NCBI GenBank assembly: GCA_963849885.1
Contig: CAWKIV010000020.1
Coordinates: 62,001 to 126,000 of the forward strand
Direction of reading: 5' to 3'
DNA from: CADCTP01 sp963849885
GTDB lineage: Bacteria; Actinomycetota; Actinomycetes; Mycobacteriales; CADCTP01
Length of the DNA: 64,000 bases
Part shown: one piece after another, positions 8,453-16,936 of the stretch
How the letters are laid out: the number at the start of each line of letters is the position of its first letter
Numbering within the stretch: position 1 is the stretch's first letter
Program-made: the position numbers and the translations under genes
The notes under the pieces: model-generated
Seen by the model: the letters and a program-made list of their open reading frames with translations, nothing else
What the model was told of the DNA's origin: nothing
The model's database searches: none

Positions 8453-9095
8453 GCGCCCGGCCCTTCCTCTCGGTCCACAGTGTCCCGAGGGCGCAGGCGA
8501 GGAAGCAGGCGGCACCGGCGCTGGTGTTCCAGTTGGCGGCGGCCTGGTCGATCACCGAGGTGCTCGACGCGACGGCGTAGCCAGCGACCGCGGAGACGCC
8601 GAAGAGGACGCAGCCGAGCAGATTGACCGCCGGCGCCCACCAGCCGGGGCCCTGCCGGGCCGGGAGCCAACCGTGCCGGGCCGAGGCGCGATAGGCGATG
8701 ACCCCGGACACCAGGAAGCAGATCGAGCCGAACGCGTCCGGACGCCACACCAGCCGGTCGTAGTCCGGGTCCGCGACGACCACCTGCAGCGCCCGGAACG
8801 TCGTGACGTTGAAGAACAGGGTGCCCGCCGACTGGATGACGGCGGACCACCACGCTGCCCGGCCGGTTCCGCCGGCGTGCCGATCGCCGGCGGCGATCCA
8901 GGTCTGCAGCGCGCCACCGGTCGTGAACAGCAGCGAGCCGATGAAGAAGGTCGCCGCGGCAGCGCTCGCGCCCACCAAGGACCCGTAGCCCGGGAACGGG
9001 CCGACGAAGAAGCAGAGTGAGCCCAGGGAGAACGCGACTGCCATCCACCACTCGCGGGACCTGCCTCGCCTTCGGGCCTGCTGCGACGTCATCAA
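8439..9095 (-). CDS. Multi-pass membrane protein, possible YrhK-like domain
   Basis: A 218-residue protein with five or six hydrophobic helices. The segment around residues 45-70 (AAAATFFIGSLLFTTGGALQTWIAAG) resembles the YrhK domain of small membrane proteins; a second half (FGSICFLVSGVIAYRA, VNLLGCVLFGVSAVAGY) partly repeats the same pattern. The function is unknown. The start is ATG at 9095; the next start, Met2, is equivalent. The C-terminus RARESG is encoded within the tRNA-like repeat. Confidence 0.65.
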   Translation of the reverse strand: MMTSQQARRRGRSREWWMAVAFSLGSLCFFVGPFPGYGSLVGASAAAATFFIGSLLFTTGGALQTWIAAGDRHAGGTGRAAWWSAVIQSAGTLFFNVTTFRALQVVVADPDYDRLVWRPDAFGSICFLVSGVIAYRASARHGWLPARQGPGWWAPAVNLLGCVLFGVSAVAGYAVASSTSVIDQAAANWNTSAGAACFLACALGTLWTERKGRARESG

Positions 9096-9243
9096 CCCGA
9101 CTCCCGCTCGTCGTGCCCTCCCGGTCAGGATTCAGAGGGACGACTCGCGGCGCCTCATCCGACAGGGGTGACCCGGCCTCCTGAGGTCGTCGCGGTGTCG
9201 CGGCAGGAGTGCGCGCCGCGGCGCCGGGCCCGGGTGAGCAGGA

Positions 9244-10422
9244 TCAGGTGACGAGGGTGCCGGCGCGGTAGACGGCGCGGATGCGGTGCAGCGCGGCCGG
9301 GTCGGCCAGCGGGTCGCCGTCGACCAGCAGGAGGTCGGCGTCGTAGCCGGGTGCGATCCGGCCCTTCACCGCGCCCAGCCCGATGACGGTCGCGGCGACC
9401 GCGGTCATCGTGCGCAGGGCATCCGACGGGGTCATGCCGGCGGCCATCAGCTCGGGCAGCGCGTACCGGAGGGCGTCCGGCGGCTTGATCGGCGCGATCC
9501 CGGCGTCGGTGCCGGCGACGACGCAGGCGCCGAGGGCGACCAGCCGGCGGGTGTTGGCCTGGAACAGCGGCAACCGCCGCAGGACCTCCGGCGGCGGCTG
9601 CATGCCGGGCGGCGGCGGCAGCATCCCCAGGGTGGCGCCGACGACGATCCCGCGCGCGGCGATCTCCTGCATCAGGTCCTCCGGCGAGTCCACCCCCTCG
9701 GCGGTCCAGAAGCTCACGTGCTCCATCCCGTCCACGCCGGCGGCCACCGCGTCGGCGACGGCGCCGGTGGCGTGGGCGTGGGCGGTGATCGGCAGGCCGA
9801 GCCGGTGCGCCTCGTCCACCGCCGCGGCGAGCTCGGCCGAGGTGAACTGGGGGTGCTCCTGCCGGCTGCCCGGGGTGAGCATGCCGCCGCTGGCCATGAT
9901 CTTGATGACGTCCACGCCGCGCTCGGCATGGGCGCGCACGGCCGCCCGCAGCCCGGCCTCGCCCGGCTCGACGCAGCCGCCGAGGTAGTGGCAGTGGCCG
10001 TTCGCGCAGGTCAGCGGCGGGCCGGCGGCGACGAGGGTCGGCAGGTCCGGGCGGCCGCGCAGGTCGAGCGACAGGAAGTCCCGGTCGCCCAGGTCCCGGA
10101 CCGTGGTGACGCCGCCGCGCAGCGCCGTCCGACCGGCCGCCACCATCGCGTCCACCGTCGCCGCGGGGTCCCGGGCGGCCAGGGCGCCGACCGGATCCAG
10201 CGAGGAGTCGAAGGCGAGGTGGACATGCGTGTCCACCAGCCCGGGCAGCAGGAACGCCTCAGGGTGGTCGACGACGTCCGCACCCTCCGGTGGGTGCGAC
10301 GATCCCGGCTGCACCGACCGGACGACCCCGCCGTCGAGCACGACCATCGGGTCGGCCGTCAGCTCGCCGCCGTCGAAGAGCCAGCCGGCTCGGATCGCGG
10401 TCAGCCGCGGCCGCTCCGTCAC
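9244..10422 (-). CDS. Amidohydrolase (imidazolonepropionase/prolidase-like, metal-dependent)
   Basis: A TIM-barrel amidohydrolase of about 392 residues. Metal-site signatures appear in order: HVH in LVDTHVHLAF, the Lys segment VIKIMASGGM, the His segment ITAHAHATGAV, a later HVSFW, and the Asp in GTDAGI. The N-terminal beta-sandwich (AIRAGWLFDGGE) and C-terminal YDADLLLVDGDPL are typical of the imidazolonepropionase-like subgroup that includes Xaa-Pro dipeptidases and Sgx-type enzymes. The GTG at 10422 was chosen because GGGGA sits about 7 bases upstream; a longer open frame to 10479 lacks a ribosome site. Substrate unknown. Confidence 0.85.
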   Translation of the reverse strand: MTERPRLTAIRAGWLFDGGELTADPMVVLDGGVVRSVQPGSSHPPEGADVVDHPEAFLLPGLVDTHVHLAFDSSLDPVGALAARDPAATVDAMVAAGRTALRGGVTTVRDLGDRDFLSLDLRGRPDLPTLVAAGPPLTCANGHCHYLGGCVEPGEAGLRAAVRAHAERGVDVIKIMASGGMLTPGSRQEHPQFTSAELAAAVDEAHRLGLPITAHAHATGAVADAVAAGVDGMEHVSFWTAEGVDSPEDLMQEIAARGIVVGATLGMLPPPPGMQPPPEVLRRLPLFQANTRRLVALGACVVAGTDAGIAPIKPPDALRYALPELMAAGMTPSDALRTMTAVAATVIGLGAVKGRIAPGYDADLLLVDGDPLADPAALHRIRAVYRAGTLVT

Positions 10423-10489
10423 CGTCACGTCCCCATGGTGACCCTCGTACGGCCCGGTGTCTGCCGATCGGAAGGGCACGGTCGCTGCC

Positions 10490-11500
10490 TCACCCGGCCG
10501 CGGACGCCTCGATCCAGGACAGGCCGGGTGTCGGGACGATCCGGTCCATCGTGAGGCCGGCCGCGGCGAGCAGCGCGGTCCAGTCCGCGGCGTCCCGCTC
10601 CCGCCCGCCGACGAGGACCAGCATGTGCAGGTCGAGCGCCTTGCCCGGGTCCGGCTCGGAGCCCGGCGCGAGCACCGACTCGAAGAGCACGACCTTCCCG
10701 CCCGGCCCGAGCGCCGCCCGGCACCGGCCGAGGATCCGCGACGCCGGCTCGTCGGCCCAGTCGTGCAGCACGCTGGACAGCACGTAGCGGTCGCCGCCGG
10801 CCGGCAGCTCGGCGAAGAAGGAGCCCGGCCGGATCTCCACCCGGTCGGCCACGCCGGCCGCGCCGAGCAGCGCGGGGGCCTCGGCCACTCCCTGCGGCAG
10901 GTCGACGAGCACGCCGCGCAGCCCCGGCCGCAGCGCCAGCACCGCGGCGAGCAGCTGCCCGTTGCCGCCGCCCACGTCGACGACGGTGCCGGTCGCCGGC
11001 CAGTCGTACGCCTCCAGCCCGGAGGCGAGCATCGACGCCGTGCGGCGCCGCATGCTCGCGTTGAAGTCGGCCGCCAGCTCCGGCCGCGCGGAGAGCCACT
11101 CGAAGTACGGCGAGCCGTAGTACGCCGGGAAGGCGGCCTCGCCGGTGTGCAGCGAGTGCAGCACCTCGGCCCAGGCGTGCACCTCCCAGGGCTTGAAGTT
11201 GGCCAGGCCGCGCAGGCTGCCCGGCTCGTCGGCGAGCAGCAGGCGGCCCACCGCGGTCAGCCGGTGCCGGTCGGGGTCGCCGGTCACCGGCTCGAGCACG
11301 CCGCGGGCGGCCAGCGCGCGCACCGCCCGGGCCAGCGTCGGCGCGTGCACCCCGGCCGCGGTGGCCACCTCCTCGACCGACCGCGCCGACCGCCCGTACG
11401 CCTCCAGCACCCCGGCGTGCGTCACGGCCCGCAGCAGCAGCGGCGTGTAGTGGTCGACCAGCTGCTCCAGCGCGGCGCGGTCCGCCTCGGTGCCGGTCAT
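10490..11500 (-). CDS. O-methyltransferase (acetylserotonin O-methyltransferase family)
   Basis: About 336 residues. The N-terminal winged-helix dimerisation domain (residues about 10-95, with SVEEVATAAGVHAPTLARAVRALAARGVLE) precedes a Rossmann SAM-binding domain with VVDVGGGNGQLL near residue 175 and the His-containing active-site segment SSVLHDWADE. These enzymes methylate hydroxyl groups on small, often polyketide-like molecules. No biosynthetic genes surround it, so the substrate is unknown. The ATG at 11500 is preferred over the GTG at 11530 because GAGGAC lies about 9 bases upstream. Confidence 0.88.
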   Translation of the reverse strand: MTGTEADRAALEQLVDHYTPLLLRAVTHAGVLEAYGRSARSVEEVATAAGVHAPTLARAVRALAARGVLEPVTGDPDRHRLTAVGRLLLADEPGSLRGLANFKPWEVHAWAEVLHSLHTGEAAFPAYYGSPYFEWLSARPELAADFNASMRRRTASMLASGLEAYDWPATGTVVDVGGGNGQLLAAVLALRPGLRGVLVDLPQGVAEAPALLGAAGVADRVEIRPGSFFAELPAGGDRYVLSSVLHDWADEPASRILGRCRAALGPGGKVVLFESVLAPGSEPDPGKALDLHMLVLVGGRERDAADWTALLAAAGLTMDRIVPTPGLSWIEASAAG

Positions 11501-11553
11501 GGCGGCATCGTCCTCGCCGCCGCCGCTCACCGGAAGGACCGGGAGGGACCGGC

Positions 11554-12303
11554 TCAGGGCACGGAGGCGGCGATCGCGGCCAGCCGGGCCGCGGTCAGGT
11601 CGGCCTCCAGCCGGTACGTGTTCGCGCCGCGGACCCAGATCAGGGTCGAGGTGGCCAGCCGCGCCGACGCCTCCCGCCGTACGCCGCCGGGGTCGATGTA
11701 GACGATCTCGTGCGGCCAGGGGACGTACCAGCCGGGCTCCAGGCCGATGTCGACCTCGATCGCCTCCCGGAACCGCAGGTACTTCTCGAAGAGCGGCTCC
11801 GGTCGCCCGTCGAAGACGTCCAGCCGCACCTCCGGCCGGCCGCCGGCGGCCAGCCAGCGCAGCGAGACCACCCGGTCCTCGATCACCTGCACCGCGTCCG
11901 GCGGGCCGAGCGCCGCCGGCGGCCGGACCCGCAGGCCGGTCAGCCGCTCGGCCTCGGCCAGGTCGGCCACCGGCCGGGCGGTCAGCGCCGGCGTGGGCGG
12001 CACCGACGGGCCCGGCTCGGACCGGACCGACACCCCGCCGATCCGGAAGAAGTCGAAGACCGCGGCCCGCACCGGCGGTACGGCGAGCAGCGCGGTCAGC
12101 ACGGCGAGCAGGACCACGAGCGCGTACCGGAGGATCGGGCGGCGCGGCGGCGGCGCGACCGGGCGGCGCCGGGCCGGCGAGGACAGCCCGCGCCGCGCCG
12201 GCGGCGCGACCAGCCGGGCCCGCACCGCGCGGGTGACGTCCGGCGCCGGCGGCACGTCCAGCTGCCGGCCGAGCGCGCGCAGCTCGGCGGAGAGGTCAGC
12301 CAC
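11554..12303 (-). CDS. Single-pass membrane protein co-encoded with an ECF sigma factor (anti-sigma-like)
   Basis: A 249-residue protein. Residues 1-57 are cytoplasmic and basic, residues 58-80 (ILRYALVVLLAVLTALLAVPPVRA) form one transmembrane helix, and about 165 residues lie outside. The start GTG at 12303 overlaps the sigma-factor stop by 8 bases, so the two are translationally coupled, the usual arrangement for an anti-sigma factor. There is no HXXXCXXC zinc motif, so it is not a canonical ZAS. The outer half resembles DUF4367-type sensory domains. The role is inferred from context. Confidence 0.75.
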   Translation of the reverse strand: MADLSAELRALGRQLDVPPAPDVTRAVRARLVAPPARRGLSSPARRRPVAPPPRRPILRYALVVLLAVLTALLAVPPVRAAVFDFFRIGGVSVRSEPGPSVPPTPALTARPVADLAEAERLTGLRVRPPAALGPPDAVQVIEDRVVSLRWLAAGGRPEVRLDVFDGRPEPLFEKYLRFREAIEVDIGLEPGWYVPWPHEIVYIDPGGVRREASARLATSTLIWVRGANTYRLEADLTAARLAAIAASVP

Positions 12304-12841
12304 CGGTCACCTCCCGTCCCAGCTCCCCGACCTGTGCCCGCAACCGGCCCAGCGCCCGCGACGTGCGCGACTTCACCGAGCCGCGCGGCCAGCCGAGCAC
12401 CCGGGCCGTCTCCTCCTCGCCCAGGTCGAGGAAGAACCGGCAGGTCACCACCTGCTGGTCCTTCTCCGGCAGGGCGCGGACGGCGGCGAGCAGCGCGTCC
12501 CGGCGCAGCCCGTCCAGGGCGACCTGCTCCGGGTCCACCAGCCGGTCCGGGTCGGCGACCCGCAGCTCCAGCGCGGTCCGGCGGCGGCGGCCGCGGGTGA
12601 GGTTCTTGGTCTGGTTCACCACGATCCGCAGCAGCCACGGCCGGAACGGCGCCCCGGCCCGGAACCGGTCCAGCGTGCCGAACGCCTTGACGAAGCTGTC
12701 CTGCACGACGTCCTCGGCGTCGGCCCCGGCGCCGAACAGCACCGCCGTCCGGTGCGCGACCGCGCTGTACCGGGCGACCAGGACCTCGTACGCGTCCAGG
12801 TCACCGGCGCAGGCACGGCGGACCGCCTCGTCGTCGTCCAG
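12296..12841 (-). CDS. ECF RNA polymerase sigma factor, probable CTG start
   Basis: The product shows sigma region 2 (GADAEDVVQDSFVKAF, then FRPWLLRIVVNQTKN) and region 4 (LPEKDQQVVTCRFFLDLGEEETARVL, WPRGSVKSRTSRALGRL). The first ATG/GTG/TTG in frame is the GTG at 12742, which would delete the first region-2 helix. The homologous segment AGDLDAYEVLVARYSAVAHR lies upstream in the same frame. Between the in-frame stop near 12874 and 12742 the only plausible initiator is CTG at 12841, 8 bases after a perfect GAAGGAG. That gives 181 residues. It is followed by the overlapping membrane-protein gene and preceded by a secreted protein gene 30 bases away. Confidence 0.82.
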   Translation of the reverse strand: MDDDEAVRRACAGDLDAYEVLVARYSAVAHRTAVLFGAGADAEDVVQDSFVKAFGTLDRFRAGAPFRPWLLRIVVNQTKNLTRGRRRRTALELRVADPDRLVDPEQVALDGLRRDALLAAVRALPEKDQQVVTCRFFLDLGEEETARVLGWPRGSVKSRTSRALGRLRAQVGELGREVTGG

Positions 12842-12849
12842 GGCTGCTG

Positions 12850-12856
12850 CTCCTTC
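12850..12856 (-). promoter_or_regulatory. Strong ribosome-binding site pointing to a CTG start
   Basis: GAAGGAG on the minus strand, 8 bases before CTG at 12841-12839. It is among the best ribosome sites in the window and serves no other start codon. Confidence 0.65.
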
Positions 12857-12871
12857 GTTCCCTCCCGGATG

Positions 12872-13543
12872 TCAGCCTCGCAGGCGCCTGCGCAGCGGTC
12901 GCGCCAGACCCGAGGCGAGCAGCGCCACCCCGCCGCAGGCCACCAGCAGCAGGGCCGCGATCGCCGTCCGCGGTTGCGGTGTGCTGTCCGCCACCGGCTG
13001 CGCCGCCGACGGCTCGGGCGCGGCGGCCGCGGGCTGCTCGCGCACCGGCTGGACCTCGCCGCCCGAGGTCTCGATGCCGGCCGGCGGGTGCACCTCGCCC
13101 CAGGTCGGCGCGGCGCCGGCGTCGCTGTGCCCGCCGACGTTCACCGCCATCTCGGACGGCTTGAGCTTCAGTCCACCCGGGACGGTCAGCGTGCCGACCT
13201 CGAACTGCTCGAACCAGCCCTGCAGCGCGTACACCCGCCAGGTCCCGGCCGGCACCGCGAAGGAGACCGCGTAGTGCGCCGCCTCCGGCAGCGGGTGGCC
13301 GATGAACTCGCGTTCCCCGCCCGGCCCGACCAGCCGCAGCCCGGTCTTGCCGAGCTCGCCCTCGAACGGGTGCGAGCCGTGCTGCAGGACCCAGTAGCCC
13401 ACCGTGTACGCCCGGCCGGCCTCGAACCGGTCGGGCAGCGGGTCGAGCAGGGTCACCGCCCAGCCGCCCGCGTGCGCCGGCATCGCCGGCGCCAGCCCGA
13501 CCGCCACCAGCACCAGCAGGAGCACCACCCGCAGTCGTCGCAT
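12872..13543 (-). CDS. Secreted protein with C-terminal membrane anchor, unknown function
   Basis: About 223 residues starting at ATG 13543. An N-terminal signal peptide (MRRLRVVLLLVLVAVGLAP, cleavage likely after AHA) is followed by a beta-rich domain containing LPDRFEAGRAYTVGYWVLQHG and PAGTWRVYALQGW. Then come a Pro/Ala-rich spacer, a C-terminal transmembrane helix (AIAALLLVACGGVALLASGLA) and an Arg-rich tail. It is the first gene of the operon with the ECF sigma and its membrane partner. A surface sensor or a target of that system is possible. Family not recognised. Confidence 0.75.
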   Translation of the reverse strand: MRRLRVVLLLVLVAVGLAPAMPAHAGGWAVTLLDPLPDRFEAGRAYTVGYWVLQHGSHPFEGELGKTGLRLVGPGGEREFIGHPLPEAAHYAVSFAVPAGTWRVYALQGWFEQFEVGTLTVPGGLKLKPSEMAVNVGGHSDAGAAPTWGEVHPPAGIETSGGEVQPVREQPAAAAPEPSAAQPVADSTPQPRTAIAALLLVACGGVALLASGLARPLRRRLRG

Positions 13544-13617
13544 GCCCCCTCTACACCGCCGCCGCCCACCCGGTTCCGCCCTTGCCCCGAGGCGGCACCG
13601 GGGCCAGGCTCTCCGGC

Positions 13618-14067
13618 ATGCCTGACAGCGACGACGCACTGCGGCGGCTGGAGCCGCTGCTCGGCACCTGGAGCCTGCAGGCGGTCTTCCCCGGCCAGCC
13701 GCCGACGGACGACAGCGGCCGGATGAGCTTCGAGCGGCTGCCCGGCGGCGGCTTCGTCGTGCAGCGCTGGGAGGTGCCGGTCCCGGAGGCGCCCAACGGG
13801 ATCGCGGTCATCGGCTGGAACGCCGACCGCGGCACCCTGCTCCAGCACTACTTCGACACCCGCGGCGTCGCCCGCGTCTACGCGATGGGCTTCGCGGACG
13901 GGGTCTGGACGCTGTCCCGGGACGAGGTGGACTGGTCCCCGCTGGACTTCCGGCAGCGCTGGCGGGGCACGCTGGACGGCGACACGATCACCGGCGCCTG
14001 GGAGCTGAGCCGCGACGGCAGCACCTGGGAGCACGACTTCGACCTCCGCTACCAGCGCGTCGGTTGA
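13618..14067 (+). CDS. DUF1579-like small beta-barrel protein
   Basis: A 149-residue protein starting at ATG 13618. The opening LRRLEPLLGTWSLQA and the regular pattern of strands (GRMSFERLPGGGFVVQRWEV, NGIAVIGWNADRGTLLQHYFD, RQRWRGTLDGDTITGAWE) are typical of DUF1579/lipocalin-like proteins in actinomycetes. No signal peptide. The ligand and role are unknown. It diverges from the sigma-factor operon with 74 bases between the starts. Confidence 0.75.
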   Translation: MPDSDDALRRLEPLLGTWSLQAVFPGQPPTDDSGRMSFERLPGGGFVVQRWEVPVPEAPNGIAVIGWNADRGTLLQHYFDTRGVARVYAMGFADGVWTLSRDEVDWSPLDFRQRWRGTLDGDTITGAWELSRDGSTWEHDFDLRYQRVG

Positions 14068-14149
14068 GCGCCGGCGCGCTCACTCGGCGCAACCACTCGT
14101 ACGCCGTCAGCACCTGTCTGCCGCGCCCGGCCGCTGCGATCATGCGGGG

Positions 14150-14305
14150 ATGGTGCCTGTACTGATCGGCGCGGGGCTGGTCATCGGGGTGGTCGTGGTG
14201 GCCAAGGCTCTGCAGAGCCGGGGCGAGCACGCCCCCGGCCCGCCGGACCCGCCGCCGGACGAGACTCCCATCAGCGACGCCGGCGTCCCGGGCGGCGCCC
14301 CCTGA
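14150..14305 (+). CDS. 51-residue single-pass membrane peptide
   Basis: A short frame from ATG 14150 to TGA 14303-14305. Residues 4-20 (VLIGAGLVIGVVVVAKA) form a hydrophobic helix, followed by a Pro-rich acidic tail (PGPPDPPPDETPISDAG). Upstream GCGGGG is a weak ribosome site placed very close to the start. Strong third-position GC and a clean membrane helix support coding. It sits alone between two genes of other function. Confidence 0.5.
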   Translation: MVPVLIGAGLVIGVVVVAKALQSRGEHAPGPPDPPPDETPISDAGVPGGAP

Positions 14306-14328
14306 GCGCCGGCTGACCGCCGCGTCAT

Positions 14329-15069
14329 TCAGGCCGGCCCGGCCGGTGCCGGGCCGATGATCTCGCGCTGCCCCGGCACGCCCACCGCCGTGACCCCGCC
14401 GGACCGGACGGCGTAGTCCCGGAACGCGACCGGCAGGCCGCGGGCCGCCAGCAGGTCGGCGGAGTCCATGACCTGGAGATGCAGGTGCGGCTGGGTCGAG
14501 TTGCCGGAGTTGCCGCACTCGCCGACCGGCTGGCCCGTCCCGACCCGCTCCCCGGGCCGGACCCGGAGCGAGCCGGCCCGCAGGTGCGCCAGCAGCACGA
14601 GCTCCCCGCCGCCCAGCTCGAGGATCACGTGGTTGCCGAGGATCGCGGCCAGGCCGTCCCGGAGGCGACGCCCCTGGCCGAGCAGGTACGGCAGCGCGGC
14701 GACCGGGGACCGCCGCGCGACGAGGTCGGGCTCGCCGGAGTGGGCGACGACGACCACGGCGTCGGCCGGCGCCCGGACCGGGCGGCCGAAGCCGACGAAG
14801 CGCTCCACCGGCTCGACCGCCAGCACGGACCGCCAGTCCCGCCGGGTGTCGGGCCGCCCGCGCTCGTCCACCGGGACGAAGTCCAGCGCGTACGTCTGGC
14901 CGCCGAAGTGGGTGCCGTGGCTCGGCACCCGCCGCGCCGGGGTCCGGGCCACCTGCCACCAGCCGGTGAAGGGCAACGACAGCACCACCGGGGCCCGGTG
15001 CGGGTCCGGCCGGTGGTCGGCCGCCGCTCGGAGCGCCTGCCGCACGTCCTCCGGAAGTCGTTCGGGCAC
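14329..15069 (-). CDS. M23 (LytM-type) metallopeptidase domain protein
   Basis: A 246-residue protein. The LytM pattern is visible: HGTHFGGQTYALDF supplies the first His/Asp zinc ligands, GNHVILELGGGELVLLAHLRAGSLRVRPG is the core, and QPHLHLQVM carries the HxH motif. Such enzymes cut peptidoglycan cross-bridges, though some are only regulators. No signal peptide or transmembrane segment is visible at the ATG start (15069), which is unusual for a wall hydrolase, so the protein may be cytoplasmic or exported by another route. Confidence 0.8.
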   Translation of the reverse strand: MPERLPEDVRQALRAAADHRPDPHRAPVVLSLPFTGWWQVARTPARRVPSHGTHFGGQTYALDFVPVDERGRPDTRRDWRSVLAVEPVERFVGFGRPVRAPADAVVVVAHSGEPDLVARRSPVAALPYLLGQGRRLRDGLAAILGNHVILELGGGELVLLAHLRAGSLRVRPGERVGTGQPVGECGNSGNSTQPHLHLQVMDSADLLAARGLPVAFRDYAVRSGGVTAVGVPGQREIIGPAPAGPA

Positions 15070-15094
15070 GCCCCCATCGTGCCCCAGCGCGGGG

Positions 15095-16405
15095 TCAGAA
15101 CGGGATGGCGAGCAGCCAGCCGGCGGTGAGCAGCAGGCCGGTGGCGAAGTGCAGCCCGATGTTCGCGGCCATCGCCGCCAGCAGCCCGTACGGCGCGTCG
15201 TACGACTCCCGCATGCCCCGCACGACCGGCCGGGCCAGCGCCGCCGCGGGCAGCGCGAGCAGCGTCCAGGCCGGTGCCCGGCCGAGCAGCGGGCCGAGCG
15301 CGACCAGCGCGAAGGCGACGGCCACCGCGGCGACGTAGACCGCGATCACCCGCTCCCGGGACCAGCGGACGATCAGCGTGCGCTTCCCGGCCGCGGTGTC
15401 GGCCAGCCGGTCCGGGATCTGGTTCACGTAGAGGACCAGCGCGATGAGGATGCCCACCGGGAGCGAGGTGTAGAAGGCCGCGTACGACCACTCGCGGGTG
15501 ACCGCGAGGTAGGTGCCGACGGTCATCAGCGGGCCGAAGCCGGCCGCCACCACCGGCTCGCCGAGGCCGCGGTGCACCAGCTTGAGCGGCGGCGCGGAGT
15601 AGCCGGCGCCCAGCACCACGCCGGCCGCGCCGAGCAGCAGCAGCGCCCACGACCGGGTCGCGGCGAGCACCAGCCCGACCGCGATGCTCACCCCGAACAT
15701 GGCCAGGCAGAGCGCCGTCAGCCGGCCCCGGGAGACCAGGCCGTACTGCAGGACCCGGGACCCGCCGCTGAACGGCGTCGGGGTGACGTTGACCGCGTCG
15801 CTGCCGGTGGCGTCGGCGAGGTCGTTGGCGATGTTGATGCCGAGGTGGGCGGCGACCGCGGACACCAGCGCGAGCAGCCACCAGCCCCAGGCGAAGCGGC
15901 CGTCGTGCGCGGCGACCGCACCGCCCAGCGCGACCGGCGCCAGCGTCGCGGTGAGGAACGGCAGCCGGGTGGCCAGGAAGAACCGCCAGAACGCGGGCAG
16001 CCGTGGCCGGCGCCCGCGCTGCTCCAGGTACGCCAGGCCGGTGGGCACGTTGCGCTCGGCGTACTCCACGAACGGGGTCTCGGCCTCGTCCCACCCGCTG
16101 GCCCGCGCCACCCGGACCGTGACCAGGTCGCCGGCCGCCTCGGCCGGCCCCCAGAGGTTGACGTAGCGGCGCTCGTCGTAGCCCACCCCCGGCTGGGGCC
16201 GGATGTGGCTGAAGGTGACGCAGACCTCCTGCCCGGCGGCCGGCCGCAGCTCGGCCGCGACCGGGCCGAGGCGCAGCTCGGCCCCGTCCCCGTGGGACGG
16301 CGCGGCGACGCTGACCGGGAAGCCGTCCGCGTCCACCCAGGACAGCACCGCGTGCCCGTACGCCTCGCTGCGGCGCACCGCCTCGTCGACCGCCAGCCGG
16401 GCCAT
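15095..16405 (-). CDS. PPOX domain-UbiA prenyltransferase fusion protein
   Basis: 436 residues. Residues about 1-115 form a pyridoxamine-phosphate-oxidase-like split barrel (HAVLSWVDADGFPVSV). From about 140 onward there are eight or nine transmembrane helices of the UbiA family with both Asp-rich motifs, NIANDLADATGSD (191-203) and DRLADTAAG near 315. The membrane half most resembles MenA, which prenylates 1,4-dihydroxy-2-naphthoate in menaquinone synthesis, but no men genes are nearby. The ATG at 16405 overlaps the TGA of the upstream PPOX gene (ATGA), so the two are coupled. The joining of a flavin/F420-type barrel to a prenyltransferase is unusual. Confidence 0.82.
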   Translation of the reverse strand: MARLAVDEAVRRSEAYGHAVLSWVDADGFPVSVAAPSHGDGAELRLGPVAAELRPAAGQEVCVTFSHIRPQPGVGYDERRYVNLWGPAEAAGDLVTVRVARASGWDEAETPFVEYAERNVPTGLAYLEQRGRRPRLPAFWRFFLATRLPFLTATLAPVALGGAVAAHDGRFAWGWWLLALVSAVAAHLGINIANDLADATGSDAVNVTPTPFSGGSRVLQYGLVSRGRLTALCLAMFGVSIAVGLVLAATRSWALLLLGAAGVVLGAGYSAPPLKLVHRGLGEPVVAAGFGPLMTVGTYLAVTREWSYAAFYTSLPVGILIALVLYVNQIPDRLADTAAGKRTLIVRWSRERVIAVYVAAVAVAFALVALGPLLGRAPAWTLLALPAAALARPVVRGMRESYDAPYGLLAAMAANIGLHFATGLLLTAGWLLAIPF

Positions 16406-16902
16406 CAGTGCGACCCGGCCAGCTCGACCACCGACGGCGCCGCGGTGGTGTCCCCGCCGGGCCAGTGCAGCACCCGGACCGGGGTGATCTCGATGACGAT
16501 CCGCTCGAAGAACAGCGGCAGCCCGAATCGCTGCTTGACCAGCTTGGCGATCGCCGGCTCCTTGGCCTTCCACAGCGGCAGCAGCCGCTCCCAGGCGGTG
16601 TGCGGGTCCTCGTCGTCGCGCACCCGGGCCAGGCCCTGCACGGTGGCCCGCCCGAACGGCTCGGCCGGGATGCCGACCGGGTCGGTCAGCGCCACCGACA
16701 CCTTGGGGTCGGCCCGGATGTGGTCGAGCTTGCGGGAGAAGAGCACCGCCGAGGTCATCGAGATCACCCGCCCGTCGTACAGCGGGATCAGCGGATAGGT
16801 CACCGGCCGGCCGGCCGCGGTCACCACGGTCAGCTCGGCGACCAGGGCCGCGTCGAGGAGGGCTTCGACCTCGGCCGGCAGGACGCCGGGAGACGTGCGC
16901 AC
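16405..16902 (-). CDS. Pyridoxamine 5'-phosphate oxidase family protein
   Basis: A 165-residue split-barrel protein of the PPOX superfamily: LLDAALVAELTVVTAAGRPVTYPLIPLY, then MTSAVLFSRKLDHIRADPKVSVALTDP and a barrel-closing GRATVQGLARV. Members bind FMN or coenzyme F420 and act as oxidoreductases, or as biliverdin or heme binders. The stop overlaps the start of the PPOX-UbiA fusion gene, so the two barrels are made together and might pair. Its start is ATG at 16902. Confidence 0.83.
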   Translation of the reverse strand: MRTSPGVLPAEVEALLDAALVAELTVVTAAGRPVTYPLIPLYDGRVISMTSAVLFSRKLDHIRADPKVSVALTDPVGIPAEPFGRATVQGLARVRDDEDPHTAWERLLPLWKAKEPAIAKLVKQRFGLPLFFERIVIEITPVRVLHWPGGDTTAAPSVVELAGSH

Positions 16903-16936
16903 GGCGGCTCAGCCTAGAACCTCGGCCGACGTCTTC

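Noticed and set aside
8401..8460. Second tRNA-Gly gene
   Set aside because: Only the T arm and 3' acceptor strand are present; there is no D arm, anticodon arm or 5' acceptor strand, so it is a fragment.
11490..13726. Long plus-strand frames over the sigma-factor operon
   Set aside because: Arg/Pro/Ala-rich translations with no domain, antisense to genes with clear motifs; they are GC-driven shadows.
14468..16798. 776-codon plus-strand frame
   Set aside because: It is antisense to the M23 peptidase and PPOX-UbiA genes and has no recognisable fold.
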